From: Thermoflexus hugenholtzii JAD2
GTDB taxonomy: Bacteria > Chloroflexota > Dehalococcoidia > UBA2979
Assembly: GCA_945889565.1 (NCBI GenBank)
Contig: CAMDBZ010000074.1
Location: forward strand, 1 to 7,851
Length of the DNA stretch: 7,851 nucleotides
Direction of reading: 5' to 3'
Position 1 is the first letter of the stretch. Each line of letters begins with the position of its first letter. Shown here one piece after another: positions 1 to 5,895 of the stretch. The notes below the pieces were generated by a model, which made no database searches, had not been told where the DNA came from, and saw only the letters and a list, made by a program, of their open reading frames with translations. The position numbers were made by a program, and so were the translations under genes.

Positions 1-501
1 CAGCGTGATCTGCGCCGAAAGGACCTGCAGCCTTGCCGACGCCACGCCCGCCTGCGCCGTCGCAACATCGGAGGCCGCCGGCGGCTGCTGCAGCTGCTCA
101 AGGCGCAGCTTCGCGGTCTGGACGTTGACGAGCGCAGTCTGCAGGCGGCGCTGCGCGTCGCGTTCGTCGAGGCGCGCGAGCACTTGGCCGGCCTGCACCG
201 TGTCGCCCACGCCGACCTCGACGGCGCGCACGACGCCGCTCGTCTGGAACGTCACGCGGCTGGTGAGCGACGCGGCCGCGGTGCCCGCGGTGGTCAGCGT
301 GCTCGCGAGCGTGCCGCGCTCGGCTGTGGCGGTCTGGCTGGCGGCGACCGGCGCGACGGCGTCGCCCTCCTGGAACCAGTAGCGGTACACGCCGTAGCTG
401 GCGGCCGCGATCACCCCGAACGCGACGAGCAGCGTCGCGACCCGTCGCCACCGGGAGGGAGCGAGCACCATGCCGAGGTCGTCGAGTGTCTGTCCCGCCA
501 C
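1..501 (-). CDS. Efflux periplasmic adaptor (membrane-fusion protein, HlyD/MacA type), N-terminal part
   Basis: This is the first 167 codons of a membrane-fusion protein; the rest lies beyond the left edge. Such proteins link an inner-membrane pump (ABC or RND type) to export across or beyond the envelope. After a short N-terminus there is one hydrophobic helix (about residues 21-39, preceded by RWRR and followed by YRYWF), which would anchor the protein with the rest outside. Residues 82-112 form a biotinyl/lipoyl-like half-motif containing GVVRAVEVGVGDTVQAGQ and then LARLDE. Residues 114-167 are rich in Gln, Ala, Leu and Arg, as expected for the first arm of the coiled-coil hairpin. I chose GTG at 501 because GGGGGTGA lies just upstream with about 5 nt spacing to the start; ATG at 471 (residue 11) is the alternative and has a poor ribosome site. 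A partner pump gene would be expected to the left, outside the window. The family call is firm; the substrate cannot be told. Confidence 0.85.
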   Translation of the reverse strand, partial: MAGQTLDDLGMVLAPSRWRRVATLLVAFGVIAAASYGVYRYWFQEGDAVAPVAASQTATAERGTLASTLTTAGTAAASLTSRVTFQTSGVVRAVEVGVGDTVQAGQVLARLDERDAQRRLQTALVNVQTAKLRLEQLQQPPAASDVATAQAGVASARLQVLSAQITL

Positions 502-503
502 GG

Positions 504-511
504 TCACCCCC
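504..511 (-). promoter_or_regulatory. Ribosome binding site deciding the GTG start of the efflux adaptor
   Basis: Read on the minus strand, GGGGGTGA differs from the consensus GGAGGTGA at one base, and that base can still wobble-pair. It ends two bases before GTG at 501. This favours GTG 501 over GTG 507 (which lies inside the site) and over ATG 471. Confidence 0.5.
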
Positions 512-520
512 GCCAGCAAT

Positions 521-549
521 GCTATAGGCCAAACGGTATCCGATGGCAG
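521..549 (-). promoter_or_regulatory. Possible sigma70-type promoter of the efflux adaptor
   Basis: On the minus strand CTGCCA (549-544, 4 of 6 consensus) and TATAGC (526-521) are separated by exactly 17 bases. A start point near 514 would give a very short leader that just includes the ribosome site. This is one of few AT-richer patches here, but the match is modest and sigma factor preference in this organism is unknown. Confidence 0.3.
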
Positions 550-588
550 CGTTGCCGTTCCTGTGCAGCGGATTAGGGCGCAGGGGGA

Positions 589-631
589 GGCGCGAACGGC
601 GCGCGGCCGGCAGCGGCGCGCCGTTCGCGCC
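589..631 (-). terminator. Perfect 16-bp hairpin after the MFS gene, probable terminator
   Basis: The arms GGCGCGAACGGCGCGC (589-604) and its exact complement (616-631) enclose an 11-nt loop. Read on the minus strand the stem begins 22 nt after the transporter stop codon, where a transcription terminator is expected. There is no run of T after it on the minus strand (TCCCCCTGCG follows), so it is not a classical intrinsic terminator. It may be a U-less terminator, an RNA-stabilising 3' stem, or a barrier protecting the adaptor promoter downstream. The hairpin is directly visible; the function is inferred. Confidence 0.5.
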
Positions 632-653
632 CTCGGGCCTCGCGCCTCGCGAC

Positions 654-1937
654 CTAGGCGGGCTCGGCCGCGCGGGCCAGGCGCTTGGCGGGAGGCGGCG
701 GCGTGAACACCAGGAAGATGGTCCCCGCGCCCGCCAGCAGCGCCAGCGCCGTGAATCCGAACTCGTAGTTCCCGGTGACGTCGTAGGACAGCCCGGCCAG
801 CACCGGCCCGGCCACGGAGCCCACGGTCACGGCCATCGACGACAACCCCATGATCGTGCCGAACGAGCGCGCGCCGAAGTACTCGGCCCGCATCGCGACG
901 ATCACCGGCACGCGCGCGCCCCAGGCCGCGCCGTTGAGCAGCGCGAAGGCGGCCACGGTCCACAGCGTGGTGCCAAAGGCGAGCAGCAGCAGCGCGACCG
1001 AGTGCATCAGCATCGCGATCATGATGACGTTGCGGGAACCCATGCGGTCGCTGAGCACGCCGGCCAGCGGTCGCGCGATGAAGTTCGTCGTCGTCTGCAG
1101 CGTGAGCATCGCGGCGGCAGTGGTCAGCGAGACGCCGAACGTCTCGACGACGTGTGCGGTGTAGTGCACCTGCGTCACCGAAACGACGAGCACCGAGGCC
1201 GCGTGGGCCATCGAGATGAACCAGAACGCGCGCGTGCGCAGCGCCTGCGCGGCGGTGAAGTTGACCTCGCCCCCGTGCGCGTGGACGCCCTCGTCCGACT
1301 CGAGCGTGTCGTCGTCGCGTGCGACGGGTGGGTCGCCGTCAGGCAACAGGCCATACTGCTCGGGCCGGTGCCGTACGAGCTGAGCGGCGGCAAGCCCCGA
1401 CACCAGCACGATCACGCCGGAGACGTTCGCGACGTCGCGCCAGCCCCACGTTTCGAGCGCGCGCACGACCAGCGGCAGCGCGTACCCGCCGATCGGGTTG
1501 CCGAGCAACGCGATGCCCATGGCGAGCGAACGCCGCCGCACGAACCAGTTGACGACGGCGGTCGTGACCGCGAGGAAGCCGGCCATCGAGGCGCCGACCG
1601 ACATGATGAGGAACGTCACGTAGAACTCGACGATCGAGTCGATGCGCGCGAACAGGAAGAAGCCGCTGCCGAACAGCACGAACCCTGCGCGCATCACGGC
1701 GCGCGGCCCGAAGCGGTCGAGCAACCACCCCTCGATGGGGCCGAGCAGCCCATCTTCGACGCGTGCGAGCGAGAACGCGCCCGAAAGCGCCGTACGGCTC
1801 CAGCCGAACTCCTTGCCCAGCAGCACGACGTAGGTCCCAAACGCTTGCTGCAACAGCCCAGAACCAAGCGCCTGCGTGGCCGCGCCCGCGCCAACGATCC
1901 ACCAGCCGTAGAACGGCCGTCGCAATGTCCGCCGCAA
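654..1937 (-). CDS. MFS transporter (12 transmembrane helices)
   Basis: A complete 427-residue major facilitator superfamily protein, a normal length for the family. It should sit in the cytoplasmic membrane and move a small solute, probably by proton or anion exchange. The N-terminal half starts RRPFYGWWIV, a pattern common in monocarboxylate and oxalate/formate-type MFS proteins. The signature loop between helices 2 and 3 is GWLLDRFGPR (residues 70-79), and its repeat in the second half is GVLSDRMGSR (293-302). The halves are joined by a charged cytoplasmic loop (about 195-235) rich in Asp, Glu and His. The start is TTG at 1937: GAAGGGA lies 6 nt upstream, and no in-frame ATG starts earlier in a sensible place. 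A second in-frame TTG four codons later is less well placed. The gene is divergent from the aldo/keto reductase, so the two may share control. The substrate is unknown; a carboxylate is a guess from the N-terminal pattern. Confidence 0.9.
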   Translation of the reverse strand: MRRTLRRPFYGWWIVGAGAATQALGSGLLQQAFGTYVVLLGKEFGWSRTALSGAFSLARVEDGLLGPIEGWLLDRFGPRAVMRAGFVLFGSGFFLFARIDSIVEFYVTFLIMSVGASMAGFLAVTTAVVNWFVRRRSLAMGIALLGNPIGGYALPLVVRALETWGWRDVANVSGVIVLVSGLAAAQLVRHRPEQYGLLPDGDPPVARDDDTLESDEGVHAHGGEVNFTAAQALRTRAFWFISMAHAASVLVVSVTQVHYTAHVVETFGVSLTTAAAMLTLQTTTNFIARPLAGVLSDRMGSRNVIMIAMLMHSVALLLLAFGTTLWTVAAFALLNGAAWGARVPVIVAMRAEYFGARSFGTIMGLSSMAVTVGSVAGPVLAGLSYDVTGNYEFGFTALALLAGAGTIFLVFTPPPPAKRLARAAEPA

Positions 1938-1982
1938 CGCGCATCCCTTCGGCTCGCGGGCACACGCCCGGGCGTGCGGCGC

Positions 1983-2011
1983 ACTCTACGCCGGGGCGTC
2001 GTCACCGTCAC
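1983..2011 (-). promoter_or_regulatory. Possible promoter of the MFS transporter
   Basis: On the minus strand GTGACG (2011-2006, 4 of 6 matches to TTGACA) and TAGAGT (1988-1983, 4 of 6 matches to TATAAT) are spaced by 17 bases. Transcription would start near 1976, about 40 nt before the TTG start. It lies in the 218-bp divergent intergenic region shared with the reductase gene. Pattern match only. Confidence 0.35.
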
Positions 2012-2068
2012 AGGTCGGCGGGCGCCCAGGGGCACCTCAAGCGCAGCGAGCCGTGGGCCGCCCGCAGC

Positions 2069-2074
2069 TATACT
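2069..2074 (+). promoter_or_regulatory. Possible -10 element (TATACT) for the aldo/keto reductase
   Basis: TATACT is a 5 of 6 match to the -10 consensus and stands out in very GC-rich DNA. It is about 80 nt before the GTG start at 2156. I see no good -35 box 16-18 bases upstream, so the promoter might need an activator or another sigma factor. The rest of the divergent region (1938-2155) shows no gene. Confidence 0.35.
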
Positions 2075-2155
2075 GCGCACAGGCCCCGGTCCGCAGCGGC
2101 GCCGCCGCCCGGCGTGGCACTGAGGCGCCGGGCATGGCGGTGAGACGAGGTCTGC

Positions 2156-2977
2156 GTGCCCGGCCTCCACAGTCGCCGGCTCGGCCGCACCGGCCTGATG
2201 GTGGCGGAGCTCGGCCTCGGCGCGATGGACACCCCGGAGTCGCCCGAGGGGCCCGCGACGCTTACGACCGCGCTCGCGCTGGGCATCGACTTCGTCGACA
2301 CCGCGCGCGAGTACGCGGGCAGCGAGTTCCTGATCGGGCAGGTCGTGCGCACGCGAGGCGGCGCAGACTTTCACATCGCCAGCAAGACGTTCAGCCACAC
2401 ACTCGACGGCAGCCAGCGCGATGTCGACCGCTCGCTGAGCATCCTCGGCGTCGACAGCGTGGCGTTGTACCAGCTGCACGACATCTCGACGCCGGAGGCG
2501 TGGGACCGCGCGATGCGTGAGGACGACGGAGCGCTGGCCGGCCTGCGCATCGCGCAGTACCGCGGACTGGTTCGCTACATCGGCATGTCCTCACACAGCC
2601 TCGACGTGCTGCGGCTGGCGATCGAGAGCGGCCAGTTCGACACCGTGATGCTCGAGTATTCGGCGTTCTTCCCGCAGACGGCGCCGCTGATCGAGCTCGC
2701 CGCCGCGCACGACGTCGGCGTGATCGTGATGCGGCCGCTCGGCGGCTCGGGGCGCACGAGCGAGCTGCGCGGGCGCATTGCCGCGGGGTACGCAGGGCTG
2801 CTCACGCCCGCGAACCTGCTGCGCTACGTGCTCTCGCACCCCGGCGTCTCGGTGGCGATCCCGGGCGCGCGCCACCCGTCACGCATCATCGAGAACGTCG
2901 CGACGGCCGCGGACTACGCGCCGCTCGACGCTGACGAGCGGCGCGCGCTGGAGGCGGCGACGGCGGAGCTCGCCTAG
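2156..2977 (+). CDS. Aldo/keto reductase family oxidoreductase
   Basis: A complete 273-residue NADPH-dependent (by family) aldo/keto reductase with the TIM-barrel layout. These cytoplasmic enzymes reduce aldehydes and ketones to alcohols. The catalytic tetrad is visible: Asp48 in FVDTAREY, Tyr53 in the same segment, Lys77 in IASKTF and His108 in LYQLHD. The opening LHSRRLGRTGLMVAELGLG is the typical first strand and turn. The barrel's later strands include VRYIGMSSH (about 139-147) and the cofactor-side VGVIVMRPLGG and VAIPGARHPSRI segments near the C-terminus. It is somewhat shorter than the usual 300-330 residues, matching the compact subgroup. The start is GTG at 2156, with ACGAGG 6 nt upstream. 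It ends 27 bp before the stop of the convergent cyclase gene. The physiological substrate cannot be read from sequence. Confidence 0.92.
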   Translation: MPGLHSRRLGRTGLMVAELGLGAMDTPESPEGPATLTTALALGIDFVDTAREYAGSEFLIGQVVRTRGGADFHIASKTFSHTLDGSQRDVDRSLSILGVDSVALYQLHDISTPEAWDRAMREDDGALAGLRIAQYRGLVRYIGMSSHSLDVLRLAIESGQFDTVMLEYSAFFPQTAPLIELAAAHDVGVIVMRPLGGSGRTSELRGRIAAGYAGLLTPANLLRYVLSHPGVSVAIPGARHPSRIIENVATAADYAPLDADERRALEAATAELA

Positions 2978-3020
2978 CCGCCGGCGGCGCCCTGCCGGAG
3001 ACGACTAGAACACGGCGAGC
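2968..3020. terminator. GC-rich inverted repeats between convergent genes, possible two-way terminator
   Basis: The short gap between the reductase and cyclase stops contains the 12-bp palindrome GCCGCCGGCGGC (2977-2988). It is flanked by the inverted pair GCTCGCC (2968-2974) and GGCGAGC (3014-3020), which lie inside the two coding ends. A further small stem is CCGGC/GCCGG (2981-2985 with 2994-2998). No T-run is present on either strand. The position favours a bidirectional terminator, but such repeats also arise by chance in DNA of this GC content. Confidence 0.25.
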
Positions 3021-3952
3021 GGATTGACCGGCGAGCCCGTGCCCCCGCGCACCACGAGCGGGGCGACCACCAGCATGAACTCCCAGCGCCCGAGCTCCGC
3101 ACACGTGGCGGCCAGCGCGTCGAGGTCCGCGTTGTCGAGCAGCGGCATGCCGAGGTACGGGATCGCGATCTCGTGCAGCGGAAGCGCCACCGCCCGCCCA
3201 CCGCCGACGTGGAACCCGGCGGGCAGGTCCTGCACCGCTGCGTCGAGCAGATCCCACACGAGCAGCGCAGCATCCGTGCCGTGCAGGAACTCAAGCGCCG
3301 AGCCGTGCACGCCGGGCATGCGGTCCATCTGGCCGTTCGCGAAGTCCGGCGTCGCGGCGTACCAGGCGCTCGCGCCCGAGCGCACGACCACGGCGTCGCC
3401 GGCGCGCGGCGTCACGCCCTGCGCGGCCGCGATGTCCTGCAGCTCCCAGCCGTGCACCGGCGCATCGAGCGTTACATGGGGCACGCCGCGGAAGCGCGGC
3501 ACGTCGTACAGCACGCCCCGCGTCACGATGCCGTTCGCATACGCCGAGACGTCGCCGCTGCGCGCTCCCGTCGCGGTCACGTCCGCGACCGGGCGGCCGT
3601 TGTAGAGCTGCCCACCCGGCGCCGTAAAGATGTGGCAGAGCGCATCGAGGTGCGTGATACTCCAGCCGTGGAAGTTGATGCGCAGCTCGTCGCTCGACGA
3701 CGACTCGCCGATGCGCATCGTCTGCTCGAACCCGGACGGCAGCTGCGCCCGCGGCGGCCCCTGCAACGCCAGCGCGAGCGACACCGTCCGGCCGTCGCGC
3801 ACGAGGTGCGCAGCGGCGCGGCGCACCTCGTGCGTGATGTGGTTCAGCGTGCCCAGCCGGTCGTCCGGCCCCCAGCGGCCCCAGTTGCTCAACCGCTGGC
3901 GGTACGCGGCGTACTCCTCGACAGTCGGCGGTGTGCGATCCGCAAGTGACAT
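3005..3952 (-). CDS. Cyclase family protein (kynurenine formamidase-like metal hydrolase)
   Basis: A complete 315-residue member of the cyclase family (PF04199), which includes kynurenine formamidase and other metal-dependent amide or lactone hydrolases. The family metal site is plain: His95 in NFHGWSIT, then THLDALCH with His101, Asp103 and His107. Other family signatures are the N-terminal WGPDDRLGTLN segment (residues 27-37), DVSAYANGIVTRGVLYDV in the middle, and GDAVVVRSGAS (about 185-195). The length exceeds the roughly 210 residues of bacterial KynB and fits the longer group annotated simply as cyclase family protein. ATG at 3952 is preceded by GGGGAGG with a 6-nt spacer, a strong ribosome site. 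It has no operon partner on its own strand within the window. The substrate is unknown; kynurenine formamidase activity is possible but not supported by tryptophan-pathway neighbours. Confidence 0.88.
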   Translation of the reverse strand: MSLADRTPPTVEEYAAYRQRLSNWGRWGPDDRLGTLNHITHEVRRAAAHLVRDGRTVSLALALQGPPRAQLPSGFEQTMRIGESSSSDELRINFHGWSITHLDALCHIFTAPGGQLYNGRPVADVTATGARSGDVSAYANGIVTRGVLYDVPRFRGVPHVTLDAPVHGWELQDIAAAQGVTPRAGDAVVVRSGASAWYAATPDFANGQMDRMPGVHGSALEFLHGTDAALLVWDLLDAAVQDLPAGFHVGGGRAVALPLHEIAIPYLGMPLLDNADLDALAATCAELGRWEFMLVVAPLVVRGGTGSPVNPLAVF

Positions 3953-4158
3953 CGACGGCCTCCCCTCACTACGAGCGCGAGCCTACCGCGCCGGCGCGCG
4001 CGTCGCTCGCCGGTCGGCTTGCGCGGGCGGCAGGTCGACGTAACCCCATCGACACAGGGCCGCAACGCAGCGTTCATGCACCGGCAACGGCGGCGTAACG
4101 TGCGGCCCATAGGCTCCGCGTGCGCACGTCGCCAGGCCGCGCGCTGAGCGGAGCATCG
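3953..4158. other. Intergenic region between divergent cyclase and urease genes
   Basis: This 206-bp gap must hold promoters for both directions, but neither is convincing. Toward the urease genes, TTCATG (4073-4078) and TAACGT (4096-4101) are 17 bases apart but match consensus at only 3 of 6 positions each. Toward the cyclase, TAGGCT (3985-3980 on the minus strand) could be a -10 element but lacks a -35 partner. I see no riboswitch, operator-like palindrome or small gene. The frame upstream of the urease start is open back to a GTG at 4120, which I judge not to be used. Confidence 0.4.
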
Positions 4159-4854
4159 ATGCGGCTCACCCCTCGCGAACAGGAAGCGCTGCTGATCGTC
4201 GTCGCCGCTGACCTGGCTCGACGCCGGCGCGCGCGCGGCCTGCGGCTCAACTACCCCGAGGCCGTCGCGCTGATCAGCGAAGCGATGATCGAGGCCGCGC
4301 GCGACGGTCGCAGCGTGCCCGAGGCTGCCGAGGCCGGCGCCGCCGTGCTGAGCGCGGACGACGTGCAGGACGGCGTCCCCGCGCTGATCCCGGTCGTGCA
4401 GGTGGAGGCCACGTTCCCCGACGGCACCAAGCTTGTCTCCTGCCACTCCCCCATCGGCCGCGGCGCGGCCGGCCACCACGACGAATACCTGCTCGCCGAG
4501 GGCGACATCGAGCTGAACGCCGGGCGCGAAACGGTCACCATGCGCGTCGCGAACAGCGGCGACCGCCCGATCCAGGTCGGCTCGCACGCGCACTTCTTCG
4601 AGGTCAATCGCGCGCTGCGCTTCGATCGCGGTGCGGCATTCGGCATGCGCCTCGACGTTCCCGCCGGCACGGCGGTGCGCTTCGAACCAGGCCAGGAGCA
4701 GACCGTGGCACTCGTGGCGCTGTCCGGCGACGCGCGCGCGCACGGCATGAACGCGCTCCCCGAAGGCGCCGTGCGCGACGGCGACGTGCGCGCGCGCGCG
4801 TTCGCGAAGGCGCGCGCGGGCGGCTTCATCGAAGATAGCGCGCCGCGCGCATGA
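4159..4854 (+). CDS. ureAB: Urease gamma-beta fusion subunit (UreA-UreB fused)
   Basis: A 231-residue structural subunit of nickel urease, which hydrolyses urea to ammonia and carbamate. Residues 1-100 are the gamma part: it begins MRLTPREQEALL, continues RGLRLNYPEAVALI, and ends VEATFPDGTKLV. A short linker (about 101-108, RGAAGHHD) leads into the beta part: EYLLAEGDIELNAGRETV, DRPIQVGSHAHFFEVN and GTAVRFEPGQE. The C-terminal tail (about 199-231) resembles the extension seen in Helicobacter-type fused subunits. Separate UreA and UreB are each about 100 residues, so nothing large is missing. ATG at 4159 matches the conserved gamma N-terminus and has GGAG five bases upstream; GTG at 4120 would add 13 unmatched residues. 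The stop overlaps the ureC start as ATGA, indicating translational coupling. Unusual points are SHAHF where SHYHF or SHFHF is usual, and AHGMN where YGFN is usual. Confidence 0.93.
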   Translation: MRLTPREQEALLIVVAADLARRRRARGLRLNYPEAVALISEAMIEAARDGRSVPEAAEAGAAVLSADDVQDGVPALIPVVQVEATFPDGTKLVSCHSPIGRGAAGHHDEYLLAEGDIELNAGRETVTMRVANSGDRPIQVGSHAHFFEVNRALRFDRGAAFGMRLDVPAGTAVRFEPGQEQTVALVALSGDARAHGMNALPEGAVRDGDVRARAFAKARAGGFIEDSAPRA

Positions 4855-5852
4855 GCCGCATCAGCCGCGCGCGCTACGCCTCGCTCTACGGCCCCACCAC
4901 CGGCGACCGCGTACGCCTCGCCGACACGGACCTCGTCGTCCGCATCGAGCGCGACTTCGCCGTGTACGGTGAAGAGGCGGTGTTCGGCGGCGGCAAGTCG
5001 ATCCGCGACGGCATGGCGCAGTCGCCACGCGCAACGTCCGCCGGCGGCACCCCGGACACCGTGATCACCAGCGTGATCGTGCTCGACCCCGTGCTCGGCG
5101 TGATCAAGGGCGACATCGGCATCAAGCAGGGGCGCATCGTCGCCATCGGCAAGGCAGGCAACCCCGACATCATGGACGGCGTGCATCCGGCGCTCGTGAT
5201 TGGGCCCGGCACGGAGATCATCGCAGGCGAGCACCTGATCGCGACGCCCGGCGGTGTGGACACGCACGTCCACATGATCGCGCCGCAGCAGGCGTGGGCC
5301 GCACTCTCCAACGGCATCACGACGATGCTCGGCGGCGGCACCGGCCCCGCCGACGGCACGCGCGCCACGACGTGCGCGCCCGGCCCGTGGCACATCGGCC
5401 TGATGCTGCAGGCCGCGCGCGAACTGCCGGTGAACTGGGGCTTGCTTGCGAAGGGCAACGCCTCCGACGAAGCTGCGCTCCGCGAGCAGGTCGAGGCGGG
5501 CGCGTGCGGCCTCAAGGTGCACGAGGACTGGGGCACCACCCCCGCCGTCATCGACACCGCGCTCCGCGTCGCCGACGCATACGACGTGCAGCTGGCGATC
5601 CACACCGACACGCTCAACGAAGCCGGCTTCGTCGAGGACACCATCGCCGCGATCGCCGGCCGGACGATCCACACCTATCACACCGAAGGCGCCGGCGGCG
5701 GCCCCGCGCCCGACATCATCCGGATCGCTGGCGAATTGAACGTCCTGCCATCCTCGACGAACCCGACCCGTCCATTCACCGTCAACACGCTCGCAGAACA
5801 TCTAGAAGTGCGGCCGGAAAGTCTTGCTGAGTTGGTTGCTCGCGATTCGTGA
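4851..5852 (+). CDS. ureC: Urease alpha subunit (UreC), 3' part lost at an insertion sequence
   Basis: The catalytic subunit of urease, normally about 570 residues, is here an open frame of 333 codons. Native sequence runs to His317-Leu318 (TVNTLAEHL); the remaining 15 codons and the TGA stop come from the insertion sequence. The nickel-site residues present are His139 and His141 (DTHVH), the lysine that becomes carbamylated, Lys222 (GLKVHEDWG), His251 (AIHTDTLNE) and His277 (TYHTEGAGGG). Lost are the mobile-flap MVCHHLD segment with the catalytic cysteine and histidine, the last nickel-ligand aspartate and the whole C-terminal half, so the product cannot be active. Residue 285 is Pro in GGGPAPDII, where His is almost always found. 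Start ATG at 4851 overlaps the ureAB stop. I list it as CDS because the frame is open; whether it is a real pseudogene or an assembly break is discussed under findings. Confidence 0.93.
   Translation: MSRISRARYASLYGPTTGDRVRLADTDLVVRIERDFAVYGEEAVFGGGKSIRDGMAQSPRATSAGGTPDTVITSVIVLDPVLGVIKGDIGIKQGRIVAIGKAGNPDIMDGVHPALVIGPGTEIIAGEHLIATPGGVDTHVHMIAPQQAWAALSNGITTMLGGGTGPADGTRATTCAPGPWHIGLMLQAARELPVNWGLLAKGNASDEAALREQVEAGACGLKVHEDWGTTPAVIDTALRVADAYDVQLAIHTDTLNEAGFVEDTIAAIAGRTIHTYHTEGAGGGPAPDIIRIAGELNVLPSSTNPTRPFTVNTLAEHLEVRPESLAELVARDS
5801..5820 (+). repeat. Left terminal inverted repeat of the insertion sequence
   Basis: TCTAGAAGTGCGGCCGGAAA pairs with 7661-7680 in inverted orientation at 19 of 20 positions. 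The palindromic TCTAGA (or just CTAG) at the outer edge may be target DNA rather than element, which cannot be separated from sequence alone because it reads the same on both strands. Confidence 0.85.
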
Positions 5853-5862
5853 GATGACGGGG

Positions 5863-5868
5863 TAGACT
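5863..5868 (+). promoter_or_regulatory. Possible -10 element of the transposase promoter
   Basis: TAGACT lies about 28 nt before the transposase ATG, with GGAGG (5886-5890) as a ribosome site in between. Candidate -35 hexamers upstream (TTGCTC, TTGGTT) are spaced too far away (21 and 25 bases). A small imperfect stem, CTCGCG with CGTGAG (5839-5853), lies just before it. Weak evidence. Confidence 0.25.
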
Positions 5869-5895
5869 CTTGGCACCAGGGTAGCGGAGGCGGAG

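Noticed and set aside
98..532. A 144-codon minus-strand frame at the left edge
   Set aside because: It is Arg-rich and featureless, while another frame on the same strand encodes the membrane anchor and lipoyl-like motif of an efflux adaptor.
543..2123. A 526-codon open frame on the plus strand opposite the MFS gene
   Set aside because: It is dominated by Arg, Gly, His, Asp and Glu in low-complexity order, matches no family, and is the antisense shadow of a clear transporter. Long open antisense frames are expected at this GC content.
3173..3949. A 258-codon plus-strand frame opposite the cyclase gene
   Set aside because: It is His/Arg-rich antisense sequence with no family pattern; the minus strand carries the metal-site motif THLDALCH.
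4120..4158. N-terminal extension of the urease fusion from GTG at 4120
   Set aside because: The gamma subunit begins with the conserved MRLTPRE at 4159, which has its own ribosome site; the added 13 residues match nothing known.
4785..4805. Run of alternating CG near the end of the urease fusion gene
   Set aside because: It encodes ordinary Ala-Arg repeats in a helical tail and reflects codon preference, not a functional repeat.
4251..5801. A 516-codon open frame on the minus strand opposite the urease genes
   Set aside because: It is antisense to two well-recognised urease subunits, lacks a plausible domain, and has shadow-like composition.
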